Shown in pieces: positions 53,766-61,649 of a DNA stretch of 64,000 nucleotides. Numbering within the stretch: position 1 is the first letter of the stretch; every line of letters begins with the position of its first letter. This DNA comes from Planctomycetota bacterium (GTDB lineage: Bacteria; Planctomycetota; UBA1135; GCA-002686595), in assembly GCA_016712565.1 (NCBI GenBank), contig JADJQU010000008.1, forward strand, positions 62,001 to 126,000. The letters run 5' to 3'. The position numbers were made by a program, and so were the translations under genes. Under the pieces are notes generated by a model. The model was not told where the DNA came from and ran no database searches. It was given only the letters and a program-made list of their open reading frames with translations.

Positions 53766-55442
53766 CTACGGGGAAAGTCGGGGCAGACCCGCCTGCACGG
53801 GTGCGCGCCAGGGTTCCGAGAGCGCCCCCAGGACGCGGGCCAGTGGCTCGGGTTCGAGGGGTCCCTCCAGGGAAAGCAGTTGGCGGACCAGGGCCATGTC
53901 CGCGTCACCCCGCAGCTCCCCCAGCTCGAGCCAGTCGGCCGCCTCCTGGGCCTCCCCGGCGGCGAGGGCGGCACGGGCTCGCCGGGCCAGTTCCTCGATC
54001 GGGACGACGTCCCCGGCGTCGGTCCCGACATCCGTTGCCGGGTCCCCAGTCAGGCCCTTGGCCCGTTTCACCAGCCGCTCCAGAGCTCCAGGAAGCGGGG
54101 CCCCCTCCCCGAGCCTGCGGGCGGCGGAGGCGTATTGGCCGGTGCGCAGGTCCACGACCACCCGGTCCTGGGGCCACTGCCCCACGAGGCCCCACAGCTG
54201 GAGCCCCAGGACCAGGGCCAGGGCCGCGAATCCGGACCGCGAAACCCAACGCAGCCTGCGCTCCAGGCGCTCCCCCACGGCGGGGTCCCGGGCCGCCTCC
54301 GTGAGGAAGGCGACCCGCCGTTCGGTGGAGAAGTGCCGCCAGGAGGTGCGCGCCTGCCCATGGGGGCCGCTGACCAGCTCCAGGGCCCCCACCAGGGCAT
54401 CGGCGTCCCCCATCAGGCGCAGGCTGTAGATGTCGGCCTCCAGCTCGAATCGCCGGGACATCCAGCCGAAGCCCAAAACCCACAGGGCCATGGCCCCCAG
54501 CAGGATGGCCGAGTTCCACAGGGGGTCGTCGGGCGCCGCGGCCGAGGCGATCAGCTCCCCCCCGAACAGGGCCGCCAGGGCCCAGGCGGCGAAGATCAGC
54601 ACGTGTCGGCGCTTGGCGTGGCCGATCTCGTGGGCGAAGACGCACGCAAGTTGGCGCGGGTCCAACTGGGCGAGCAGCAGGTCCGAGAACACCACGATGC
54701 GATGCCAGGGGAACAACCCGATGATCGCCGCGTTCGAGGCCGTGTTGCCGGTGTTCCACAGGAACAGCCGCCGCCCGTCGAATCCCGCCAGGGCCGAAAC
54801 GGCGTGGAGCACGTCTCGCTCGGGCCCGGGGGGCAGGGGTCGCGCGTCCCAGGTGCGACGGAAGAGCCAGGGCACGCCCAGGGCGAAGAGCAGGATCAGG
54901 AAGGCGCTGTACAGCGCATTCCACAGGCCCACGGAGTCGATCTCGATCGTGAGCCGGCGGCTCGTGCCCACCAGGGAGGCCAGCAGCACGTAGACGAGCA
55001 GCGGCAGCAGGGTGGCGGAGAACATGCGCCAGTGGGAACGGCGCGTCGCCCGCGCCCGCGACGGCCCGCCGAGCCGCGCTCGCACCTCGATGGCCAGCAG
55101 CGTGTACACGACGAAGGGCAGCAGGGTCAGCAGCGCGGACGGACCCGGCCAGCCGAGCAGCCCCGGCGACTCCCCGAGGATGCGACCCAGGAACTCGTTC
55201 CACCCAGAGCCCAGCACCGCCAGGGCGTGCAGGGCCACGGGGGAGTGCTGCAGCGCCGCGAACGCGCGATCGGTGGCGCGGAACTTGCCCTTCAGGTACA
55301 GGCGCCGCGTCCATTGCCCCAAGGCAAAGGGCACGAGGCACAAGAGGGCGAGGATCCAGAGCCGTTCCTCCGGGGCAATGGGCGTCGTCTCCCAGGCCAG
55401 CTGCGCGGCGAGCGCGAGGCCGAGGTGCGCGAGGTAAAGCAC
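53766..55442 (-). CDS. Membrane M48-family zinc metalloprotease
   Basis: The 558-residue protein has six to eight membrane helices. The zinc site HEIGH (271-275) is in VFAHEIGHAKRRH, and the third ligand motif ELEAD (333-337) is in SRRFELEADIYS. This resembles Ste24/HtpX-type proteases, which cleave membrane or misfolded proteins. The C-terminal about 170 soluble residues have an Ala/Leu helical, TPR-like character and end PVQAGLPRLSP. It follows the 91-residue gene by 13 bp in the rnhC-dapF series. Confidence 0.88.
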   Translation of the reverse strand: MLYLAHLGLALAAQLAWETTPIAPEERLWILALLCLVPFALGQWTRRLYLKGKFRATDRAFAALQHSPVALHALAVLGSGWNEFLGRILGESPGLLGWPGPSALLTLLPFVVYTLLAIEVRARLGGPSRARATRRSHWRMFSATLLPLLVYVLLASLVGTSRRLTIEIDSVGLWNALYSAFLILLFALGVPWLFRRTWDARPLPPGPERDVLHAVSALAGFDGRRLFLWNTGNTASNAAIIGLFPWHRIVVFSDLLLAQLDPRQLACVFAHEIGHAKRRHVLIFAAWALAALFGGELIASAAAPDDPLWNSAILLGAMALWVLGFGWMSRRFELEADIYSLRLMGDADALVGALELVSGPHGQARTSWRHFSTERRVAFLTEAARDPAVGERLERRLRWVSRSGFAALALVLGLQLWGLVGQWPQDRVVVDLRTGQYASAARRLGEGAPLPGALERLVKRAKGLTGDPATDVGTDAGDVVPIEELARRARAALAAGEAQEAADWLELGELRGDADMALVRQLLSLEGPLEPEPLARVLGALSEPWRAPVQAGLPRLSP

Positions 55443-55455
55443 GGCGAACCGTAGT

Positions 55456-55731
55456 TCAGCCCGCGACCAGCTTCGAGAGCTCGTCCGAGAGGATCCGGCG
55501 CAGCGTGCCCTCGGGCAGGAAACCCGGCCGGTCGCGGATCACCACCACGAGTTCCTTGGCCTCGATGGCGTACTCGGCGCGCACGCTGCCCAGGAAGCCC
55601 GCGTCCTTGGTCAGCGTGCCCCGCAGCGGATCCGCGCCGGGAAAAAACTCCACTTCGTGGCGCTCGGCGGCCGCGCGGATCCGGCGGGACAACTCTTCGG
55701 TCGCAAGACCGTGGGCAATGCGGATTTCCAT
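55456..55731 (-). CDS. Small polyhydroxyalkanoic-acid-system-like protein
   Basis: The 91-residue alpha/beta protein reads MEIRIAHGLATEELSRRIRAAAER, then VRAEYAIEAKELVVVIRDRPGFLPEGTLRRILSDEL. This matches the small PHA_gran_rgn family (putative polyhydroxyalkanoic acid system proteins) in length and in the I.H.L....A..RI.. start. The family function is not defined. It lies between dapF and the M48 protease with short gaps of 23 and 13 bp, suggesting cotranscription. Confidence 0.65.
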   Translation of the reverse strand: MEIRIAHGLATEELSRRIRAAAERHEVEFFPGADPLRGTLTKDAGFLGSVRAEYAIEAKELVVVIRDRPGFLPEGTLRRILSDELSKLVAG

Positions 55732-55754
55732 GGCGGTGATCGCTTCCGAGGGCC

Positions 55755-56624
55755 TCAGGGCCGGTGTGTCCGTTTCGCCGCGCGCCATTCGGCGGTTCCA
55801 AGGGTCTCGCAGGAACCCGACAGGCGCACCTCGCCGCCGCCCTCCCAGGCCACGTGCAGCAGCCCGCCTGGGACGTGAACGTCCACGGGTGTTCCCGCGC
55901 GCTGGGTGACCGCCGCCGCGATAGCCGCGGCGCAGGCGCCCGTGCCGCAGGCGGCGGTTTCGCCGACACCGCGCTCCCACACGCGCATGTGGAGCCCCTC
56001 GGGTCGCACGGACACGAACTCCACGTTGGTCCGGGCCGGGAAGTGGCGGTGGCGCTCCAGGGCGGGACCGAGTTTCTCGACGGGGGCCTCGCGCTCGTCG
56101 CGAACGAAGACCACGCAGTGGGGATTGCCCAGGTCCACGAGCGTGGCCTCCACGGCGCCGAAGTCCGTCTTGAGGGTCACGCGCCGTTCTCCCACCCGCG
56201 GTTCGCCCATGGCGATCTCGGCGCCCAGGATCGCGGAATTCGGATCGGCGGGATCGGCTCGCAGCACGCGCGCCGCGCGCGGACCCGCATCGGTCTCGAT
56301 GGTGAATTCGTCCGCCGCCGCATGGCCGCTGGCCCGCGCCGCCATGGCCACGACCCGCAGGCCGTTGCCGCAGGTCTCGGGACGACTGCCGTCGGCGTTG
56401 TAGACCACCATGCGGCAGGCCGCTCCTTCGCGGCCCGGGAGCAACAACAACACGCCGTCGAGCCGGGTCGCCGGGTCCACCGCGGTCCGCACGGTGGCGA
56501 TCCGGCCCAGGGCCGCCGCGCACAGTTCCAAGGCGGCGAGCCGCGGATCCTCGGGAATCCCGCCCGCGATGCCGTCGAACAGCGCGAAGAGGTTTCCCGT
56601 GCCGGAGACGACCGTGAAGTTCAC
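55755..56624 (-). CDS. dapF: Diaminopimelate epimerase
   Basis: The 289-residue protein has both catalytic cysteines: Cys85 in ETCGNGLR and Cys226 in ACGTGACA. It has the usual GNPHCVVFV segment and the N-terminal SGTGNLFALFDG (commonly SG.GNDF). It converts LL- to meso-diaminopimelate for lysine and peptidoglycan synthesis. The ATG overlaps the rnhC stop by 4 bp (ATGA). Confidence 0.95.
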   Translation of the reverse strand: MNFTVVSGTGNLFALFDGIAGGIPEDPRLAALELCAAALGRIATVRTAVDPATRLDGVLLLLPGREGAACRMVVYNADGSRPETCGNGLRVVAMAARASGHAAADEFTIETDAGPRAARVLRADPADPNSAILGAEIAMGEPRVGERRVTLKTDFGAVEATLVDLGNPHCVVFVRDEREAPVEKLGPALERHRHFPARTNVEFVSVRPEGLHMRVWERGVGETAACGTGACAAAIAAAVTQRAGTPVDVHVPGGLLHVAWEGGGEVRLSGSCETLGTAEWRAAKRTHRP

Positions 56625-57556
56625 GGTGGGGTTCCTCGCAGGCCGATCTTCTGGGTGTTCTTGAAGTGCAGCTTGGCCACCTTGCCCAGCAGCGCCTCGC
56701 CGTGCAGGCCGACAAAGCGCCGCGCGGCCTGATCCACCGGCGAGCCGGCGCCCTTGGGCAGGTCGACGGCAAAATCGTCGGACAGCTTGCGCAGGCCGGT
56801 CAGGAAGGTCTCCCGGGCGATGATGCTGGCCGCCGCCACGGCGGGCACGCGCTCGGCGCGGGGGTGCTGCACCAGGTGAACGTCGGCGCCCGCGAGGGCC
56901 CGCTCCATCACCTTGACGTTGGCGAACTGGTCCACCAGCACGCGCATGCCCGGCCGGGCCAGTTTGCGGATCACCTGGGCGTGCAGATCGGCGAGCAGCG
57001 GGTTCAAGTTGCGGTAGCGCCCGTGGGCCTGGTTGTATTCCTCCGGCCAGAGCATCGCGATGGCGAAGGGCAGCTTGCCGCGCAGGGCGGCCCCCAGGCG
57101 CAGGCAGGCCTCGTCGGCGACCTGCTTGGAGTCGCGCACCGGACCGCCTTCAAAGGCCTTGGATTCCTCGGGCTCCAGCCGCACGGCGCAGACGACCAGG
57201 GGACCGAAGTAATCGCCCTTCCCGGATTCGTCGCTGCCGACCATGGTGACGTAGCCGGCGGGTGCGTCCTGGGCACCGCGTCCGGCGCCGCGCGCCTCGG
57301 GGGCGGGCTGTCCCGTCCCGGGAGCATGGGAAGGCGCCCCGCTCGCCTCCACGTAGCGCGTCAGGAACTCCTCGGGGTGATCGCCCTGGACCACCAGCTT
57401 GCCCGAGGCATAGGCCGTGGCCACGACGCCCTCGCCCTTCACCGAGAACACGGCATGGGGAACCGAGCGGAAGTCGAAGGCGCCGCGCTCCAGGTGCTGC
57501 TTCAGTTGCTCGATGCGCGAGCGCGAGAGCTCGACGACGCGGGTGCTTTGAGCCAC
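56621..57556 (-). CDS. rnhC: Ribonuclease HIII
   Basis: The 311-residue protein has an N-terminal TBP-like substrate-binding domain (residues 1-about 70, HAVFSVKGEGVVATAYASGKLVVQG) followed by the RNase H fold. The catalytic start GSDESGKGDYFGPLVV (Asp109, Glu110) is the RNase HIII signature. VRDSKQV and VLVDQF.N supply the other acidic residues. It removes RNA from RNA-DNA hybrids. It is divergent from the Rieske gene with a 77-bp gap. Confidence 0.95.
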   Translation of the reverse strand: MAQSTRVVELSRSRIEQLKQHLERGAFDFRSVPHAVFSVKGEGVVATAYASGKLVVQGDHPEEFLTRYVEASGAPSHAPGTGQPAPEARGAGRGAQDAPAGYVTMVGSDESGKGDYFGPLVVCAVRLEPEESKAFEGGPVRDSKQVADEACLRLGAALRGKLPFAIAMLWPEEYNQAHGRYRNLNPLLADLHAQVIRKLARPGMRVLVDQFANVKVMERALAGADVHLVQHPRAERVPAVAAASIIARETFLTGLRKLSDDFAVDLPKGAGSPVDQAARRFVGLHGEALLGKVAKLHFKNTQKIGLRGTPP

Positions 57557-57633
57557 GCCGGGATTCTGGCACGCTGGCGGCCCCGCGCAATGGCGCAGGG
57601 GCTCCCACCCGCACCTCGCCCCACCGTCCGTCC

Positions 57634-57999
57634 ATGGATTCTCGCCAAGTGGCCTCCGGCCCCGATGCGTTCGACACCGGCCTGTCGCAGGAGGTGGACC
57701 TGGAGCGCCCCCGACCCCTGGAGACCCCCTGGGGCACGCTGGCCCTGTTCCGGGTCGCCGGCGTCGTCCGCGCCGTGCAGGCCTTCTGCCCGCACTTGGA
57801 AGGCCCGCTGTTCCAGGGATCCGTGGCGGCGGGCGAGGTGACGTGCCCCTGGCACCTGTGGCGCTTCGACCTCGCCTCGGGCCGGCGCACCGACTGGAAG
57901 AACCCGCGTGTGGGCGGCGACGCCCGGGGGCTCTACGTCAGCGAGGTGAGCGTCGGGCCCGCGGGCACGTTCGTGTTGGCGCGCCCGCGGCTGGGCTGA
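57634..57999 (+). CDS. Rieske [2Fe-2S] ferredoxin-like protein
   Basis: The 121-residue protein has the Rieske ligands Cys52-x-His54 (FCPHLEGPL) and Cys71-x2-His74 (CPWHLWRFDLASG). It is small and soluble, as in the ferredoxin components of dioxygenases or nitrite-reductase small-subunit-like proteins. No oxygenase gene is adjacent, so its partner is unknown. A hairpin terminator follows. Confidence 0.9.
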   Translation: MDSRQVASGPDAFDTGLSQEVDLERPRPLETPWGTLALFRVAGVVRAVQAFCPHLEGPLFQGSVAAGEVTCPWHLWRFDLASGRRTDWKNPRVGGDARGLYVSEVSVGPAGTFVLARPRLG

Positions 58000-58014
58000 G
58001 CCCTCCGGTCCCAG

Positions 58015-58034
58015 GGGAGGCAACCGGGCCTCCC
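58015..58034 (+). terminator. Terminator after the Rieske gene
   Basis: GGGAGGC (58015-58021) and GCCTCCC (58028-58034) form a perfect 7-bp stem with a 6-nt loop, 15 bp after the stop codon. No clear T-run follows. Confidence 0.5.
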
Positions 58035-58110
58035 TGTGGGCGGTGGGCTCCCCGGCCTCCGGCCCGCCGCGCTGGACTCGACCGCGGGTTCGATCCGCCC
58101 GCCGCCGGGT

Positions 58111-58626
58111 TCAGGACTGCACGTAGATGCCGCTGGCGATGATCGTCGCGTTGCCCTTGTCGTCCTTCGTCAGCTTGCCCACCACCACGACGCTCTTGAG
58201 GTGGTCGAGGCCGTTCCAGGTCTGGATCGTCCCGGTGGCCAGCTCGGCGCCGGAGCGCACCTCGACCGTGGCGACGCCCGCGGCGAGCCTTGCCGGGTCC
58301 TCGCAGCAATAGTCCCAGGGCGTCTCGCAGTCCATCGTGTCACCGGGTTCCGCGCAGGACTTGAGCGACAGGTCGGCGATCGTGAACACCGCGCGCGTGG
58401 CGACGATGTCCTTGACCCGTCCGGTGACGGCCACTTCGGTGCCGTTGGCGGCGGCGCGGACCTCGACGACGGAGAGCGCTGCCGAGGGAGCCGACTCCAG
58501 GCGCAGGGAGGCGGGCAGGACGGCAACCGGCCTGGCAGGGTCGGCGGGCGGCGGCGGGCTCTCGCTCCCCTGGCTGCAGGCCGCCAGGGCCAGGACCAGA
58601 ACGGACAGGATCGTGCGGGTGGACAT
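58111..58626 (-). CDS. Lipoprotein of the ABC efflux operon
   Basis: The 171-residue protein has a lipoprotein signal with lipobox LAAC (Cys17). The mature part is beta-rich (VTGRVKDIVATRAVFTIADLSLKSC, SVVVVGKLTKDDKGNATIIASGIYV), consistent with a small OB-like barrel. The cysteine cluster CAEPGDTMDCETPWDYCCEDP could bind metal or form disulfides. It begins 10 bp after the permease stop, so it is the last gene of the operon. Function unknown; it may be the cargo-related or accessory lipoprotein of the exporter. Confidence 0.7.
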   Translation of the reverse strand: MSTRTILSVLVLALAACSQGSESPPPPADPARPVAVLPASLRLESAPSAALSVVEVRAAANGTEVAVTGRVKDIVATRAVFTIADLSLKSCAEPGDTMDCETPWDYCCEDPARLAAGVATVEVRSGAELATGTIQTWNGLDHLKSVVVVGKLTKDDKGNATIIASGIYVQS

Positions 58627-58636
58627 GGTTGTTCCT

Positions 58637-59824
58637 TCAGGGTTCCTTGAGTGCGGTGGCGATCGAAATGCGACGAATGCGGATCACGGCCGGGGCCGTG
58701 CCGAACAGTCCCAGGAGCAGCACGCCGCCGAAGCCCACGAGCACGCTGTGGGCGTCGGCGTCCAGACGGAAGGCGCTCATGGCGATGCGAATGGAGCCGC
58801 CGTGCAGGGCGACCTTGGCCAGGGCCAGGCCCGCGACGCCGCCCGCCGCGGCCACCAGCAGCGCCTCCACGGCCAGCGAACGCGCCAGGGCCCAGGTTGA
58901 GTAGCCCACGGCGCACAGGGATGCCAGCTCCCGCAGGCGGTCCTGCACGGCGGCATTGAGAGCGTTCGACCCTCCGAAGACCGCGGCGCCGGCGATCAGG
59001 GCGGCCATGATCCAGGCCAGGGCGCGGATGGGCCTGAAGTAGGCCACGAGTTCCTGGTAGTAGAGCGAGGAGGGAATCACGACCAGTTCCAGGTCGAGCC
59101 GGCGCAGGGCGAAGAGCTCCAGGCCGGCGAACTCGCCGGGACGTTCGACGCGCACGAAAACCACCGAGCTGTCGTCGCGCTTGGTCAAGCCGCGCAACTC
59201 GGACAGGGGAGCCCAGATTTCGGCTTCGATCGTGGTGCCCGGCGCGGCGAAGCGGCCGACGATGGTGAACTCGCCGCCCTCGAAGCGCAGCACCTTGCCC
59301 ACGGCCAGGGACTCCTCGGGCACGCCCATCTGCCGCGCCGCGAGCCGCCCGACGATCACCTCGCCGGTGCGGCCGGGGCGCCCTTCGATCAGCGTGACCG
59401 CCTCGTGCACCAGGAAGGCCCGGTCGGTCACGCCGCGCACGAACCCCGGATGGGCGACCTCGTCGGCGCGGGCCTCCGACAGGGGCCCCAGGCGCACGTT
59501 GGTGCCCGAGTGGATTTCGCTGGAGACCGCCGGCGTCCCGCCCACGCGGAGGATCTCCGGCACGTCGGCCTCGATCAGCGAGCCCGCGCCGGCGCTGACC
59601 GTGGAGCGCAGCACGTCGCGCTGGGCGACGCTGGAGAGCACGATGGCCACGTCGTCCCGCGCGGCCCCGGCGAAGGTGCTGTCGAGTCCACGCACGAAGG
59701 CGCTGGCGGCCACCAGGAGTGCCGCCACCAGGGCGCTGGCCAGGGCCGAAAGCACCGTGCGCAACGGACGCCGCGCCAGGTTGCGCACCGCATAGTCGAG
59801 GGGCAGCGAGCGAGCCATGCTCAC
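58637..59824 (-). CDS. MacB/FtsX-type ABC transporter permease
   Basis: The 395-residue protein has one N-terminal membrane helix (YAVRNLARRPLRTVLSALASALVAALLVAAS), a large periplasmic domain (about 50-260, EIHSGTNV, GRLAARQMGV), and three C-terminal helices. This is the MacB/LolC/FtsX topology used by mechanotransmitting exporters. GTG 59824 overlaps the upstream stop as GTGA, and ATG 59818 two codons later is an alternative. It is the second of two distinct permeases in the operon, suggesting a heterodimer. Confidence 0.9.
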   Translation of the reverse strand: MSMARSLPLDYAVRNLARRPLRTVLSALASALVAALLVAASAFVRGLDSTFAGAARDDVAIVLSSVAQRDVLRSTVSAGAGSLIEADVPEILRVGGTPAVSSEIHSGTNVRLGPLSEARADEVAHPGFVRGVTDRAFLVHEAVTLIEGRPGRTGEVIVGRLAARQMGVPEESLAVGKVLRFEGGEFTIVGRFAAPGTTIEAEIWAPLSELRGLTKRDDSSVVFVRVERPGEFAGLELFALRRLDLELVVIPSSLYYQELVAYFRPIRALAWIMAALIAGAAVFGGSNALNAAVQDRLRELASLCAVGYSTWALARSLAVEALLVAAAGGVAGLALAKVALHGGSIRIAMSAFRLDADAHSVLVGFGGVLLLGLFGTAPAVIRIRRISIATALKEP

Positions 59825-60960
59825 GCCTCCCGCAGGGCCGCCACCACGGGACGGCTCGCGCTGCGCAGCGCGGGGTAGAGGCCCGCCAGGGCTCCGGCCG
59901 CACCGGCCACCAGGGCCACGCGCAGGGCCAGCGCGGGCACGATGCGGAAGCCCACGGAGACCCCCTCGGAACCGATGGACACGTGGCTCGTTTCCACGAT
60001 CAGCTGGGCCGCGCCGAGACCGAGGGCCGAGCCGCCCAGGGCCAGGATCAGGGCCTCGCCCAGGACCAGGAAGGCGATGTGCTGCTCGCGGAAACCCAGG
60101 GTGCGGAAGACCCCGAATTCGCGCACCCGCTCCTGGCTGGACATCAGCACCGTGTTGGCCACCAGGGCCAGCACCACCGCCACGCAGCCGATGCCGAGCC
60201 AGCGCGCGAAGCCCAGGATCTCGCGCAGGTCTCGGGTGGCGCTTTCCAGAAAGGCCAGCTTGGCCCGCGTGTCGGTGGGCTCCTGCGCTGTGCGGAACTG
60301 GTCGTCGATGGCCGCCGCGATCTCCTTGGCCCGCGCGGCGTCGTCGATCTTGACCTCGAACTGGGTCACGGTGCCCAGGCGGTTCACCGGCCCCGCGCGC
60401 TGCAGGAATTCCAGGTGCGTCATCACCACGTCCTCCTCCACCGGCTCGGCGGAAGAGAAGATCCCGGCGACCTTGACCGTGATGTTGCCGAAGCGGAAGG
60501 AGTCGCCCACGCGCAGACCCTTGCGCGCGGCGAAGGCACGGCCCACCAGGGCCGCGTCCGCGTCGCGCACGAACCGCGCGGCGTCGCCCTCGAGCACCTG
60601 CACGGGCCGTGCCCGCAGGAGTTCTTCCGCGGGAGCGCCCTGGAACGTCACCAGGTCCAGGCTCGCGCGACAGTTGTTGAGGAACACCTTGACCGGCAGG
60701 GCGCTCACGACGCCCGGAATCTTGCGGATGCGCTCGACGTAGGACTCCGGCAGGAACGACGTCTGGGGGCAGTAGCGATTCTGTCGGTAGACCACCAGGG
60801 TGCGCGCGGCTTCGGTCCCGCCCATGGCGCGATCGAGGCCGGCCGAGAGGCTCTCCACCAGCACGAACAGCAGCATGGCGCTGGCCACGCCCAAGAGCGT
60901 CAGCAGCGTGCGCATGGGCCGGCGCTTCAGGTTCTTCGCGATCAGGCGCGCGAGCTTCAC
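59821..60960 (-). CDS. MacB/FtsX-type ABC transporter permease
   Basis: The 379-residue protein starts at GTG 60960, overlapping the ATPase stop as GTGA. It has an N-terminal helix (AKNLKRRPMRTLLTLLGVASAMLLFVLVESL), a periplasmic MacB_PCD-like domain (about 45-240), and three C-terminal helices with VLMSSQERVREFGVFRTLGFREQHI, the typical FtsX-family cytoplasmic loop. It is paired with the next permease and the ATPase. Confidence 0.92.
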   Translation of the reverse strand: MKLARLIAKNLKRRPMRTLLTLLGVASAMLLFVLVESLSAGLDRAMGGTEAARTLVVYRQNRYCPQTSFLPESYVERIRKIPGVVSALPVKVFLNNCRASLDLVTFQGAPAEELLRARPVQVLEGDAARFVRDADAALVGRAFAARKGLRVGDSFRFGNITVKVAGIFSSAEPVEEDVVMTHLEFLQRAGPVNRLGTVTQFEVKIDDAARAKEIAAAIDDQFRTAQEPTDTRAKLAFLESATRDLREILGFARWLGIGCVAVVLALVANTVLMSSQERVREFGVFRTLGFREQHIAFLVLGEALILALGGSALGLGAAQLIVETSHVSIGSEGVSVGFRIVPALALRVALVAGAAGALAGLYPALRSASRPVVAALREA

Positions 60961-61649
60961 GGCGTCCCCGCGGGCTGGAGGTCCAGCAGTTGGCCCTTGT
61001 CGAGCTGCATGCGCCGCGTGCCCCGCGCCGCCGCCCGGGGGTCGTGGGTGACCATCACGATGGTCTTGCCCCGCTCGACGTTCAGGCGCGAGAGCAGGGT
61101 CAGCACGCCGTCCGCCGATTCGTGGTCCAGGTTGCCCGTGGGTTCGTCGGCCACGATCAGGGGCGGGTCGGCCACGATGGCGCGGGCGATGGCCACCCGT
61201 TGTTCCTGGCCTCCGGACAGCTGCCGCGGAAGGTGCGCGGCGCGCTCGAGGAGCCCGACGGCTTCCAGGGCCAGGCTGACGCGCCGATGACGCTCCGCGC
61301 GCGACATCGGGAACAACCACAGGGGCAGCTCCACGTTCTCGTAGGCGGTCAACACGGGGACCAGGTTCGCCTGCTGGAACACGTAGCCCACGTGCTCGCT
61401 GCGCCAGGAGGCCAGCCGGCCCGAGGGCAATTTCGCCAGGTCGGTTCCGCCCACGATCACACGGCCCGCGTCGGGCCGGTCGATGGCGGCCAGCAGGTTC
61501 AGCAGGGTGGTCTTGCCCGAACCCGAGGGCCCGAGCAGCACGAAGAAATCGCCGGACGCGATTTCGAGCGAGACGTTCTCCAGAGGAGTGAGCACGTGCT
61601 CGCCCTTGGTGTAGCGCTTGGTGACTCCGTCCAGTGCGATGGAAATCAC
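60957..61649 (-). CDS. ABC transporter ATP-binding protein (LolD/MacB type)
   Basis: The 230-residue ATPase has Walker A GPSGSGKT (40-47), Q-loop FQQANLVP, signature LSGGQ (144-148), Walker B LIVADEP with the ADEPTGNLD run, and the H-loop VTHD. The sequence DEPTGNLDHESADGV is typical of the MacB/LolD/FtsE family that powers FtsX-type permeases. GTG 61649 overlaps the fusion-protein stop as GTGA. Confidence 0.95.
   Translation of the reverse strand: MISIALDGVTKRYTKGEHVLTPLENVSLEIASGDFFVLLGPSGSGKTTLLNLLAAIDRPDAGRVIVGGTDLAKLPSGRLASWRSEHVGYVFQQANLVPVLTAYENVELPLWLFPMSRAERHRRVSLALEAVGLLERAAHLPRQLSGGQEQRVAIARAIVADPPLIVADEPTGNLDHESADGVLTLLSRLNVERGKTIVMVTHDPRAAARGTRRMQLDKGQLLDLQPAGTP

Noticed and set aside
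58080..58110. tRNA-like T-loop (GGGTTCGATCC)
   Set aside because: The flanking stem does not pair over five bases and no acceptor or anticodon arm can be drawn.
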